Positions 51,100 through 60,103 of a stretch of DNA of 64,000 nt are shown in pieces. A model generated the notes under the pieces. It had not been told where the DNA came from. It searched no databases and worked only from the letters and a program-made list of their open reading frames with translations. The translations under genes were made by a program, and so were the position numbers. The DNA is taken from positions 1 through 64,000 of the forward strand of contig JAUNMH010000003.1 in NCBI GenBank assembly GCA_030537495.1, read 5' to 3'. Source of the DNA: Clostridia bacterium (GTDB taxonomy: Bacteria > Bacillota > Clostridia > Peptostreptococcales > Anaerovoracaceae). Position 1 is the stretch's first letter, and the number at the start of each line of letters is the position of its first letter.

Positions 51100-52044
51100 A
51101 TGTCACAGAAAATAGTAATCGCTTTAGGCGGAAATGCTCTTCAGTCCGGCAAAAGTGAGCCTACAGCTGAAGCTCAGTTAGAAGTTGTAAGAAAAACTTG
51201 CGAACACATTGCAGACATCAGCTGCAAGGACTATGAAATTGCTTTAGTTCACGGAAATGGACCTCAGGTAGGAAGAATCCTTCTTGCATCAGAAACTGCT
51301 AAGGATGTAACTCCTGCTATGCCATTTGACGTATGCGGAGCTATGTCACAGGGATATATCGGATATCACTTACAGCAGTGCATGAAATATGCTCTAAACA
51401 AGAGAGACAAGAACGTTCCGGTTCTTACAATCGCTACTCAGATGGTTGTAGAAAAGGAAGACCCTGGATTCAAAAACCCTACTAAACCAATTGGACCATT
51501 CTATTCAGAAGAAGAAGCTAAGGCTTTAGAAGCTGAAAAAGGATATACAATGAAGGAAGATGCCGGCAGAGGCTGGAGAAGAGTTGTTGCATCTCCAATT
51601 CCTAGAAAAATTGTTGAAATCGACGCTGTTAAGAAGCTATGGGATTCTTCAATCGTAATCTCGTGCGGAGGTGGCGGAATTCCTGTAATCGAAAACAAAG
51701 ATGGCACATTAGAAGGTGTTGCTGCTGTTATCGATAAGGACTTTGCTGCAGAACTTCTTGCAGAACAGGTTGAAGCTGACGTTCTTATGATTCTTACAGA
51801 AGTTGAAAAGGTTGCTATTAACTTCAATAAGCCAAACCAGGAAAACTTATCAAACCTAAACTTAGCAGATGCAGCTAAGTACATTGAAGAGGGACAGTTC
51901 GCTCCTGGAAGCATGCTGCCAAAGGTAGAAGCTGCTATGAAGTTCGTAAGAGCATATCCTGAAAAGAAAGCGATTATCACTTCTCTTGACAAGGCAATCG
52001 ATGCTTTAGAAGGAAAGACTGGAACAGTAATTTCTTTCGCATAA
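51100..52044 (+). CDS. arcC: Carbamate kinase
   Basis: A 314-residue amino acid kinase family enzyme that makes ATP from carbamoyl phosphate and ADP, the energy-yielding step of arginine fermentation. Motifs include the start IVIALGGNALQ, VHGNGPQVGRI, VISCGGGGIPVI, VIDKDFAAELLA and the closing SLDKAIDALEGKTGT. GAGG lies upstream of the ATG, 45 bases after arcA. A clear terminator follows, ending the operon. Confidence 0.96.
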   Translation: MSQKIVIALGGNALQSGKSEPTAEAQLEVVRKTCEHIADISCKDYEIALVHGNGPQVGRILLASETAKDVTPAMPFDVCGAMSQGYIGYHLQQCMKYALNKRDKNVPVLTIATQMVVEKEDPGFKNPTKPIGPFYSEEEAKALEAEKGYTMKEDAGRGWRRVVASPIPRKIVEIDAVKKLWDSSIVISCGGGGIPVIENKDGTLEGVAAVIDKDFAAELLAEQVEADVLMILTEVEKVAINFNKPNQENLSNLNLADAAKYIEEGQFAPGSMLPKVEAAMKFVRAYPEKKAIITSLDKAIDALEGKTGTVISFA

Positions 52045-52079
52045 GAGAATCTTTATCAGATATTAGAAACATTAAATTA

Positions 52080-52112
52080 GGGTTGAATTGCAATGCGGTT
52101 CAACCCTTTTTT
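52080..52112 (+). terminator. Terminator of the arc operon
   Basis: GGGTTGAA and TTCAACCC form a perfect 8-bp stem with an 11-base loop, followed by six T. Confidence 0.9.
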
Positions 52113-52117
52113 GCATA

Positions 52118-52146
52118 TTGAATGTTTGAGCAGATTGACATATAAT
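52118..52146 (+). promoter_or_regulatory. Promoter of the L,D-transpeptidase gene
   Basis: TTGAAT (52118-52123) and TATAAT (52141-52146) are 17 bases apart. A TTGACA directly abutting the TATAAT is too close to serve as its -35. Confidence 0.65.
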
Positions 52147-52188
52147 TAAAAGAAGTAATAATTTTGGAAGAGGAGTTATTTTGTTAGA

Positions 52189-53646
52189 ATGACAAGAGTA
52201 GAAAAATTAATTTCGCAGCTTATAATTATTTTTATGATAGTGGTATTTCCAGCAGCTGCTTTTGCAGCAGATGAAGGAAGTAGCGTCTATGGGAGTTTTG
52301 ATCGAAATAATATATCGGTGAAACTGATGAAGACCGAATTCGTTTACGATGGCAATGCGCACAAGCCGAAGGTGGTAGTGTCCACCCTCAACCCAGCAGG
52401 CGAAACAGCAGAGGATCTGGCAGAGGGGAGAGACTACAAGGTAAGGTACGAAAACAACAAGTATCCGGGAACAGGACGCGCTGTAGTTGAAGGCATGGGC
52501 CTCTACAGTGGCAAAATTGAGGTTATTTTTAAGATAAACATGAGTAAGGTCACTGGCCTTAAAGTGAAAAAACAGTATAAGAAGAGTGTGAAGCTTTCAT
52601 GGGATAAGGCCGAGGGAGTTTCGGGATACAGAATATATCAGATTAAGTCAGGCGTGTGGCAGCGCATCGATGATGTGGAGGGGAGAAATCACAACTACTA
52701 CACTGTGGACGGACTTAAGCCTGCAACGGCGTACACTTTTGCGGTGAAGGCATATGTTAACGGGAACAAGTATGTGAGCTTAAGCCCTATGTCTGAGAGG
52801 GTTTTGGCCGGAACTAGACCTGAGGCTACAAAGATTACGGATAAGACGGGATTAGTTTGTGCTCTTAAGGTAAAGTGGAACAAGAAGAACTGCAGCGGAT
52901 ATGAAGTGTGGGTTTCTAGGAATTCCTCATTTAGCAAGCTTGCAGGGAGAAAGACGGTAAGCAGCAAGTACAACCAGGCGTATATTTATGACCTTGCTAA
53001 GAGCGAAAAATATTATGTGAAGGTTAGACCATATTTTACTCGTAATGGAAAGAAAATCTACGGAAATTGGAGTTATTATAAGACAGTAACAACTAAGCCG
53101 ATAAGCGCAGGCTGGAATAATATTAAGGGCTATAAGTACTATTATTCTATGGGTTACGCTCTGACAGGAAGCCAGTACATTAACGGAAATCCATATTATT
53201 TTGACAGCCATGGAAGACTGATGGGCTCATCATATAAGATGTGGCAGAAGGCAAAGAATGCTAGTAGTAGCACTAACTGGCTTCTGGTTACAGATACACA
53301 TACTAATGCAACAGGAGTTTACCATTGGAACGGCAAGTGGGTTTTGAAAAGATATATGAGATGTTCAACGGGAGCATATAAGACGCCGACGATTAAGGGA
53401 AATTTCTATGTCTGCTCTAAGGGATATTCCTTCAGTGATGAGGATTACACTTGCTATTATTGGACAGGGTTCTATGGCTCAGAGTATCTTTACCATACAG
53501 TTCCTTATGTAAGAGGAAGTAAGAAGTACATTCTAGATGGCAGTCTGGGAGTGAATATTTCACACGGCTGCGTGAGACTGGCTACGGCCAACGCAAAGTG
53601 GATTTACAATAACATTCCATATTACACAAGAGTAATAACTTTCTAG
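52189..53646 (+). CDS. Secreted L,D-transpeptidase with bacterial Ig-like and two FnIII domains
   Basis: A 485-residue exported enzyme. It has a signal peptide (cut near AFAAD, about residue 26). A bacterial Ig-like domain follows (about 40-120, with EGRDYKVRYENNKYPGTGRA), then two fibronectin III domains (about 125-210, SWDKAEGVSGYRIYQ; and 210-300). A choline-binding-like YYF-rich segment lies near 305-345. The C-terminal YkuD catalytic domain has the Cys motif NISHGCVRLATANAKW. It forms 3-3 peptidoglycan crosslinks or anchors proteins, as in other clostridia. The start ATG follows AGGAG at long spacing (13 bases). It has its own promoter. Confidence 0.85.
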   Translation: MTRVEKLISQLIIIFMIVVFPAAAFAADEGSSVYGSFDRNNISVKLMKTEFVYDGNAHKPKVVVSTLNPAGETAEDLAEGRDYKVRYENNKYPGTGRAVVEGMGLYSGKIEVIFKINMSKVTGLKVKKQYKKSVKLSWDKAEGVSGYRIYQIKSGVWQRIDDVEGRNHNYYTVDGLKPATAYTFAVKAYVNGNKYVSLSPMSERVLAGTRPEATKITDKTGLVCALKVKWNKKNCSGYEVWVSRNSSFSKLAGRKTVSSKYNQAYIYDLAKSEKYYVKVRPYFTRNGKKIYGNWSYYKTVTTKPISAGWNNIKGYKYYYSMGYALTGSQYINGNPYYFDSHGRLMGSSYKMWQKAKNASSSTNWLLVTDTHTNATGVYHWNGKWVLKRYMRCSTGAYKTPTIKGNFYVCSKGYSFSDEDYTCYYWTGFYGSEYLYHTVPYVRGSKKYILDGSLGVNISHGCVRLATANAKWIYNNIPYYTRVITF

Positions 53647-53653
53647 AGGAGAT

Positions 53654-54391
53654 ATGGGAAATCATATGGAAAAAACAGTTTTAGTCACTGGCGGCTCTCG
53701 GGGTATCGGCGCCGCTACAGTTAAGAAATTTGCAAAAGATGGCTGGCAGGTTGCCTTCCTCTACAAAGAACAGGACGAGGCTGCTGCCGCAGTTGCAGAA
53801 GAGACGGGTGCACTTCCCATAAAGTGCGATGTCATAGACAGAGAACAGCTCCGCCAAAGTATCAAAGCTGCCAGAGTCTATTTTGGCGCAAGAAGTCTGG
53901 ATGCCGTGATCTGCAATGCAGGAATAAGCAGTAGCGGATTGTTTACGGATTTGACAGATGAAGATTGGGAGCTTCTTATGAAAACCAATCTTGAGGGAGC
54001 AATGTATACTGCTAAATATGCTTTGCCGGAAATGATAAGTGAGGGTAAGGGAAGCATTATCCTAGTTTCCTCTATGTGGGGTGAAACCGGGGGCTCTTAC
54101 GAGGTAGCGTATTCGGCCACTAAGGCCGCCCTTGTGGGTTTTGGTAAAGCGCTGGCGAAAGAAGTTGGACCTTCAGGGGTGAGAATCAACGTGGTTACAC
54201 CGGGAGTCATTGATACTGACATGTGTAGGGGTTATGACAGTCAGATTATCGATGGACTTATTGAGGAAGTGCCACTTGGAAGAATTGGTATGGGAGAGGA
54301 TATTGCGAGGGCAATAGCCTTCCTTGCAGGGGATGAATCCTCATATATTACAGGACAGGTTCTTGGGGTAAACGGAGGATTCTATATTTAG
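53654..54391 (+). CDS. Short-chain dehydrogenase/reductase (FabG-like)
   Basis: A 245-residue SDR. It has the NADP(H)-binding TGGSRGIG, the NAG of the core (AVICNAGIS), the catalytic Ser in SSMWGETGG and YSATK (YxxxK). The C-terminal GQVLGVNGGFYI is typical of 3-oxoacyl-ACP reductases. No other fatty-acid gene is adjacent. It lies between an L,D-transpeptidase and an FtsW-like gene, so its substrate could be an unrelated carbonyl. The start is uncertain: ATG 53654 lies only two bases after GGAG, and ATG 53666 gives the more canonical N-terminus. Confidence 0.8.
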   Translation: MGNHMEKTVLVTGGSRGIGAATVKKFAKDGWQVAFLYKEQDEAAAAVAEETGALPIKCDVIDREQLRQSIKAARVYFGARSLDAVICNAGISSSGLFTDLTDEDWELLMKTNLEGAMYTAKYALPEMISEGKGSIILVSSMWGETGGSYEVAYSATKAALVGFGKALAKEVGPSGVRINVVTPGVIDTDMCRGYDSQIIDGLIEEVPLGRIGMGEDIARAIAFLAGDESSYITGQVLGVNGGFYI

Positions 54392-54402
54392 AAAGGTGAT
54401 TT

Positions 54403-56289
54403 ATGGAAAGCATTATCACAAACATTTTTACAAGTATCAAACAATTTATAGCGGGAATTACATATGATGTGGCAGCTATAAATGAGGCGGACAACACGGG
54501 AGGACTGCTGTTTACTGCTGTTGCCAGGTGGGTTTTTATCGCCTTAGCCTTGTTTATTTTAGTGAAGTCAATTTGGTCATTACTTAGATCCAGCAGCCCA
54601 TCGGAGGTTTTTGCTTATCTTCACGTGGAACCGGATACAAATGTGCCTATTAATCATTGGGAAAATATTATTGGGCGCGGCAAGAAAAGCGACATAATTA
54701 TTGATAATTCCAGTGTCTCTAGATTGCACGGAACATTGTCTAGAGACGACAATGGACAGTGGACGTATCGCGATTTAGGCTCAAAAAATGGAGCCATGAT
54801 TAACGGCAGAGAAATCGTGGCAGATGAAAGGGTAGAAGTGAACCCTGGCGATAGCCTTATGTTGGGATCAGCTAACTGTACAATTTTCCCTATGAGTTTG
54901 GAAGAACGAAGAAATAATATGGAGATGCGAAAGATGGACACACTTATGTTGTCGCCTTGGACATCTCTAATTGCATTGTCTATATTTCAAATACTGACTC
55001 TGATGCAGCTGAAGATTTCTCTAGGAGAGGATTTTGTTTCAGGAATAGCAATTTCTTTTATAGGATTATGTGCCCTAATGTGGGGATATGTTATTTCATT
55101 AGAAATGATGAAGCGTAAGGGTTTCGAAATGGAGACCATTGCCTTCTTCTTATCTACCTTGAGTCTGGCTGTAACAGCTACTAAATATCCGGAAGGTGTA
55201 CTTAAGCAATTCGTTGCAATCGTAATGGGGCTATCACTTTTCTTATTTATGTGCACTATGCTGAGAAATCTAAATCGTGCGAAGTCTTTGAGAAATGCCA
55301 TGTACATTGGAGCAGCTGTGCTACTTATCTTCAACCTTGTCTTTGCAACGGAAAGATTCGGAGCAAACAACTGGGTTAGTCTAGGCGGTCTAACTTTCCA
55401 GCCGTCAGAATTTGTAAAACTTGCCTTTATATGGGCAGGTGCAGCATCTTTAGATGAATTGCTGGAAAAGAGAAACACCATAGTGTTTATGTTATTTTCC
55501 GGTTTCTGCTTCTGTTGTTTAGCTTTAATGGGCGACTTTGGTACAGCGATTATCTTCTTTGTAACCTTCCTTGTAATCTCATTCCTTAGAAGTGGAGATT
55601 TTACAAAACTTATATTAATCGTAGGCGTTGCCTTTGTTGGCGGCCTCATGGTACTGAAATATAAGTCCTATATTGCAAAGAGATTTGCGGTCTGGGGCCA
55701 TGTATGGGATTTTGCTGATGGCGATGGATTTCAGCAGACCAGAACCATGTCAGCTGCGTCCAGCGGTGGTTTTGTTGGCGTGGGAGCCGGAAACGGCTGG
55801 CTCAAAGATGTGCCTGCATCGGAAACCGACCTTGTATTTGGACTTCTTTCTGAAGAATGGGGATTGATTATCGCTTTGTTTGCTGTAATCGCCATAATCA
55901 CCCTTTCGGTTTTTGCGGTAAAATCAGTGTGGGCAGGACGCTCCACTTACTATACAATTGCGGCATGCTCAGCCATGTCCATGTTCCTTTTCCAGACAAT
56001 ATTAAATGTCTTTGGATCAGTTGATTTGTTCCCTTTAACAGGGGTAACCTTCCCATTTGTATCTGCAGGAGGAACCAGTATGATTGCATCCTGGGGACTT
56101 CTGGCCTTCCTGAAAGCAGCGGATACAAGGCAAAATGCAAGCTTTGCAATTAGCCTCACTGATAAAAGCCTGAAAAAGGCTCAGGCTGAGGAAAGAGCGT
56201 CGGAAAAAGCGGCAGCTAAGGCTGAAAAGATAGCCGCTAAGGAAGAACGAAAAGCTATGAGGGGAAGAAAGAAAGGGGGCAAACACTAG
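54403..56289 (+). CDS. FHA-FtsW/RodA fusion (SEDS peptidoglycan polymerase)
   Basis: A 628-residue SEDS protein with an N-terminal signalling domain. A first helix (about 38-60) is followed by a cytosolic FHA domain (about 75-160) with the phosphopeptide-binding residues in IIGRGKKSD, SVSRLHG and SKNGAMINGRE. The SEDS part (about 185-585, ten helices) has FVATERFGANNWVSLGG-type WxxxG near LTFQPSEFVKLAFI and the catalytic Asp region MGDFGTAIIFF. A Lys/Ala/Glu-rich charged tail ends the protein. SEDS proteins polymerise lipid II with a class B PBP, encoded next with a one-base stop-start overlap. FHA domains read phosphothreonine, so a Ser/Thr kinase probably controls this pair. Confidence 0.88.
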   Translation: MESIITNIFTSIKQFIAGITYDVAAINEADNTGGLLFTAVARWVFIALALFILVKSIWSLLRSSSPSEVFAYLHVEPDTNVPINHWENIIGRGKKSDIIIDNSSVSRLHGTLSRDDNGQWTYRDLGSKNGAMINGREIVADERVEVNPGDSLMLGSANCTIFPMSLEERRNNMEMRKMDTLMLSPWTSLIALSIFQILTLMQLKISLGEDFVSGIAISFIGLCALMWGYVISLEMMKRKGFEMETIAFFLSTLSLAVTATKYPEGVLKQFVAIVMGLSLFLFMCTMLRNLNRAKSLRNAMYIGAAVLLIFNLVFATERFGANNWVSLGGLTFQPSEFVKLAFIWAGAASLDELLEKRNTIVFMLFSGFCFCCLALMGDFGTAIIFFVTFLVISFLRSGDFTKLILIVGVAFVGGLMVLKYKSYIAKRFAVWGHVWDFADGDGFQQTRTMSAASSGGFVGVGAGNGWLKDVPASETDLVFGLLSEEWGLIIALFAVIAIITLSVFAVKSVWAGRSTYYTIAACSAMSMFLFQTILNVFGSVDLFPLTGVTFPFVSAGGTSMIASWGLLAFLKAADTRQNASFAISLTDKSLKKAQAEERASEKAAAKAEKIAAKEERKAMRGRKKGGKH

Positions 56290-57611
56290 TGAAGAGGTTA
56301 GAGAAAAGAGCGATTATATGTCTGACATTAGCAGCAGTTCTTTTTATAGGACTAGGAGTTTTTGTCTTCAGATTTGTGGTTCATGGTCACGATTGGGCAA
56401 CATACTATGCTAATCAGAGCATATTTTCAGATGGCAGACTTAAGGTGGGCCGTATTCTTGATGTAAACGGAACTGTCCTCTGCGATAATACCAATGAGGA
56501 TTCCAGATATAATGAGGATTCAGAGATAAGAAGGGCTACAGTCCATGCTGTAGGTGATATGGATGGAAATATTTCAACAGGTGCCCTTAGCGCCTACGCC
56601 GATAAAATAGTGGGCTACAGCCTGCTGACAGGTACATACAGCCTGACTGGAAAGGGGCCTGACGTTACTCTTACCATTGATGCAGAAGTGAGCAAGGCGG
56701 CTTATGAGGCCCTTGCAGGCAGAAATGGAACGGTGGGCGTGTATAATTACAAGACAGGAGAAATTGTCTGCATGGTCAGCAGTCCAACCTTCGACCCTGA
56801 AAATTACGACAAGGAAACAGACGCTGTATCAGGAATGTACATTAATAAATTCCTGTCCTCTAGAATAGTTCCAGGTTCCATTTTTAAGACTGTTACGGCA
56901 GCTGCAGCCATTGAAAATATGGATAGTTTGGATTCCTGGTCATATACCTGCTCGGGAGTTTCATACATAAACGGTGAGGCAATTACCTGCGTAAGCGCCC
57001 ACGGAACAGTGGATTTCGAAGGCGCCTTGGCACAGTCATGTAACTGTGGTTTCGCGGACCTGACACAGAAGGTCGGCCCTACAATTATGCGTGAATACGT
57101 CAAAAAACTCGGTCTGACCAAGGAGTACGACATCGACGGCATCAGCAACATAAAGGGTAAGTTCAGATTTCCGAAAAACGTGCCTCTCAATTTGGCCTGG
57201 GCAGGCATCGGCCAGTATGAGGATTTGATAAACCCTTGCTCCATGATGGTTTACATGGGTGCCATTGCCAACGACGGTGTGGCAGTGACTCCAAAGGTTC
57301 TGCACAAGCTAATCAGTGGCACGCAGACCGAGCGTCTCATCGAGTCCGAGACTGCATCAAAACTCACAGAGATGATGAAAAACAATGTAGAGGTATCCTA
57401 CGGTGAGGCCAACTTCCCAGGGCTGGATATATACGCAAAATCCGGTACGGCAGAAGTAGCAGGCCATGAACCACATGCGTGGTTTACTGGTTTTATAAAG
57501 AACGAAGATAATCCTTATGCATTTATTGTCTGCGTAGAGAACGGTGGATTCGGAAGTCAGGTTGCTGCACCGGTTGCAAACCAGGTGCTTCAGGCAATCG
57601 TAAACAGATAA
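56289..57611 (+). CDS. Class B-like penicillin-binding transpeptidase, partner of the SEDS gene
   Basis: A 440-residue transpeptidase with an N-terminal membrane helix (ICLTLAAVLFIGLGVFVFRF). The catalytic motifs are SIFK (in VPGSIFKTVTAA), SCN (in AQSCNCGF) and KSGTAE. It resembles actinobacterial PbpA/PBP2-type enzymes. The dimerisation (pedestal) region is short, about 120 residues. It crosslinks strands made by the FHA-SEDS protein, whose stop it overlaps by one base. The GTG start has GGGGG nine bases upstream. The arrangement is like the fhaB-rodA-pbpA cluster of actinobacteria, but with FHA fused to the SEDS protein. Confidence 0.88.
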   Translation: MKRLEKRAIICLTLAAVLFIGLGVFVFRFVVHGHDWATYYANQSIFSDGRLKVGRILDVNGTVLCDNTNEDSRYNEDSEIRRATVHAVGDMDGNISTGALSAYADKIVGYSLLTGTYSLTGKGPDVTLTIDAEVSKAAYEALAGRNGTVGVYNYKTGEIVCMVSSPTFDPENYDKETDAVSGMYINKFLSSRIVPGSIFKTVTAAAAIENMDSLDSWSYTCSGVSYINGEAITCVSAHGTVDFEGALAQSCNCGFADLTQKVGPTIMREYVKKLGLTKEYDIDGISNIKGKFRFPKNVPLNLAWAGIGQYEDLINPCSMMVYMGAIANDGVAVTPKVLHKLISGTQTERLIESETASKLTEMMKNNVEVSYGEANFPGLDIYAKSGTAEVAGHEPHAWFTGFIKNEDNPYAFIVCVENGGFGSQVAAPVANQVLQAIVNR

Positions 57612-57635
57612 ACATAGCAATATAATCCAGTTTAT

Positions 57636-57688
57636 AATGGGTTTCTTCGAATATTTAAGAATTTCGTAAGAAACCCATTAATTTATTT
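57636..57688 (+). terminator. Terminator after the PBP gene
   Basis: AATGGGTTTCTT pairs with AAGAAACCCATT, with further CGAA/TTCG pairing inside the loop. The following AATTTATTTG is a loose T-run. Confidence 0.75.
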
Positions 57689-57737
57689 GTAAGAAATAGA
57701 GGGTATTATAGAGCATGAAAAGGGAAAGGAGTCTAAT

Positions 57738-58427
57738 GTGAATATTCTTGTATGTGATGATGATAAAGAAATAGCAGGTGCTATAGAAACCTATCTTAAA
57801 AACGAGGGGTATGAGGTTTTTAAGGCCTATGATGGGGTGCAGGCACTAGAGATTGCAAGGAATGAACAGATCCATCTGATTATTATGGACATTATGATGC
57901 CAAATATGGATGGCATTCAGGCAACTATGAAAATCAGAGAGGAGAAGAACATTCCGATTATAATGCTTTCGGCTAAATCTGAGGATTATGACAAGGTTAC
58001 AGGTCTGAATGTGGGGGCTGATGACTATGTAACCAAGCCCTTTAGTCCACTGGAACTTATTGCCAGAGTAAAATCTCAGCTGAGACGTTATATGAATCTG
58101 GGAAGTATGGAGAATAAGAAAAGCGGTGTTTTCAAGACAGGGGGGCTTGAAGTAGATGATACGGAGAAAACGGTTAAAATGGATGGGGAATATGTGACTG
58201 TTACTCCTATTGAATTCGGAATTCTTAAGCTTCTTACGGAAAACGCAGGAAAGGTTTTTTCCATGGAGCAGATTTACGAGGCTGTGTGGAATGAGCCTGC
58301 CTACAATCCCGAAAATACGGTGGCTGTTCACATAAGACGAATTAGAGAGAAAATAGAAATTAATCCTAAAAATCCAAGATATTTAAAGGTGGTGTGGGGA
58401 ATTGGATACAAAATTGAAAAATACTAG
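57738..58427 (+). CDS. OmpR-family response regulator
   Basis: A 229-residue DNA-binding response regulator. The receiver has the acidic pair in VCDDDKE, the phosphorylated Asp in IIMDIMMPNMDG and the conserved Lys in VTKPFSP. The C-terminal winged helix (about 130-229) has VTPIEFGILKLL and VAVHIRRIREKIE. The start is GTG 57738 with AAAGGAG six bases upstream. It overlaps the start of the sensor kinase gene by 26 bases. Its position after cell-wall genes suggests an envelope-stress role, but that is inference. Confidence 0.93.
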   Translation: MNILVCDDDKEIAGAIETYLKNEGYEVFKAYDGVQALEIARNEQIHLIIMDIMMPNMDGIQATMKIREEKNIPIIMLSAKSEDYDKVTGLNVGADDYVTKPFSPLELIARVKSQLRRYMNLGSMENKKSGVFKTGGLEVDDTEKTVKMDGEYVTVTPIEFGILKLLTENAGKVFSMEQIYEAVWNEPAYNPENTVAVHIRRIREKIEINPKNPRYLKVVWGIGYKIEKY

Positions 58428-60069
58428 TTGGGACACAAGAAGAATATTATGTATTGCGTTTGTAATTCTATTCGTAGTGACAGCTTCAATAATGGTTATG
58501 ACGGCCATACAGCTGACTAGAGCATATGAAATTGAAGGGGGATCAATAACTGCCAGCGACAGTTCAGAGTATTTTGTTGGAGAGTTAAGCAATAAGGAAA
58601 GCTTCCATTCAGAGTTAAGAGATTACATGAGAACAATGTGGAGGATAGAAGTCGTTTCAGGTTTCACTGCATTTATAGCCATGATTATGGCATTTGTCAC
58701 AGTAGGAAAAAAGGATGCAGATGGGGCTGTAAGGATGAGCTGGTTTGACCGCTGGTTTACTGAAATTCAGCTTGTACTTAGCGGCTGCGCTGTGGGCGGA
58801 GCCATTGGACTAGGTATGGTCTATTATGAAATGATTCCTATGATTCAAGGGCAGTATAGCCGTTTAGCTAGTTTGGCGCTAGATGGAGCAAAAGATTTTC
58901 ATCAGACCTGGAGTGGCAATTATTCTGATAGCTATATTCCTACAGATTCAATAGTAATTATATGCATTTTAGGTCTTGCTGTTTGCTTTGGCGTGCTTCT
59001 CTTATGCATGAACTCCATAATTAAGAAGATAAAGGGAAAGGCGTTCTGGAAAAATACGCTTCTGGGAGCTTTGATAATCGCCCTTTGGAATGCTTTCAAG
59101 GAAAACGACGACGTTACTGTTAAGGTTATGGGACTTTGCCTGGCTGCATGTATATTGTCAGCATCCTGGATCGGCTTCATACCGGTAATTATATTAATAT
59201 TAATATTTGTACCTAAGTGGCTTAAAAAATACAGGAAGATAAAAACAGGAATCCGGGAACTGAAAAAGGGTAATCTGGAGTACAAAATAGAAGTTGACGA
59301 CAATGGTGAACTGGATCGCTTGGCAGCCGACGTAAATGAAATAACTAAGGCAACTAAAATCGCTGTAGAAAACGAAAATAAGAGCAGCAGAATGAAGACT
59401 GACCTTATATCTAATGTTTCTCACGATATTAAGACACCACTGACTTCTATGATTACATATGTAGACTTGCTGAAAGTGGAGGGTCTGGATAGCCCTAAAG
59501 CTCCTGAATATTTGAAAATTGTCGATGAAAAGACTCAGAGACTAAAAAAGCTTACTGAAGATCTATTCGAGGCAGCGAAGGCGAGCAGCGGGGCTATTCC
59601 GGTAGATATGCAGCGAATCGAAATGGTTTCCCTGATTAATCAGGCTTTGGCAGAAACAGAGGAAAAGTTTGAAAAGAGAAACCTTCAGGTTATTTTCAGC
59701 AATAAGGCAGAGAGTCTCCATGTAATGGCTGACGGTCAGCTTCTGTGGAGAGTTATGGAAAATATTTTTGTTAATGCAAGCAAATATGCCCTTGAAGGTA
59801 GTAGAGTTTATGTGGACATCTTAGAAAAGGACAAGTACCTGACTGTTGAAGTTAAGAACATGAGTGAGGCTCAGCTTAATATTACAGCTGATGAGCTTAT
59901 GGAAAGATTCCAGAGAGGTGATGACTCAAGAAATACAGAGGGCAGCGGATTGGGACTGTCAATTGCTAAGGACCTTACTGAGCTAATGAATGGCAAATTC
60001 GAAATAAATATAGACGGAGATTTGTTTAAGGCATCAGTTACACTTGAAAAAAACGAGGAAATAGCTTAA
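58402..60069 (+). CDS. Membrane sensor histidine kinase, six-helix type
   Basis: A 555-residue kinase partner of the upstream regulator. About six membrane helices fill residues 14-275 (for example RILCIAFVILFVVTASIM, FTAFIAMIMAFVTVG and IVIICILGLAVCFGVLLL), with one extracellular loop near 145-185. A HAMP-like linker follows (LKKGNLEYKIEVDDNGELD). HisKA has the phosphorylated His in VSHDIKTPLTSM. HATPase has VMENIFVNASKYA and GSGLGLSIAKDL. The start is TTG 58402, with AAGGTGG nine bases upstream, inside the regulator gene. The multi-helix input domain resembles intramembrane-sensing kinases, often tied to cell-wall stress. Confidence 0.88.
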   Translation: MDTKLKNTSWDTRRILCIAFVILFVVTASIMVMTAIQLTRAYEIEGGSITASDSSEYFVGELSNKESFHSELRDYMRTMWRIEVVSGFTAFIAMIMAFVTVGKKDADGAVRMSWFDRWFTEIQLVLSGCAVGGAIGLGMVYYEMIPMIQGQYSRLASLALDGAKDFHQTWSGNYSDSYIPTDSIVIICILGLAVCFGVLLLCMNSIIKKIKGKAFWKNTLLGALIIALWNAFKENDDVTVKVMGLCLAACILSASWIGFIPVIILILIFVPKWLKKYRKIKTGIRELKKGNLEYKIEVDDNGELDRLAADVNEITKATKIAVENENKSSRMKTDLISNVSHDIKTPLTSMITYVDLLKVEGLDSPKAPEYLKIVDEKTQRLKKLTEDLFEAAKASSGAIPVDMQRIEMVSLINQALAETEEKFEKRNLQVIFSNKAESLHVMADGQLLWRVMENIFVNASKYALEGSRVYVDILEKDKYLTVEVKNMSEAQLNITADELMERFQRGDDSRNTEGSGLGLSIAKDLTELMNGKFEINIDGDLFKASVTLEKNEEIA

Positions 60070-60103
60070 AATTTCATTACGAGAAAAATTTGGAGGATGA
60101 AAG

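Noticed and set aside
52135-52146. TTGACA next to TATAAT as a promoter
   Set aside because: There is no spacer between the hexamers. TTGAAT at 52118 gives proper 17-base spacing.
54987-55649. 220-residue minus-strand open frame
   Set aside because: It is antisense to the membrane part of the FHA-SEDS gene, is rich in Ser/Pro/Lys, and has no ribosome-binding site or recognisable family.
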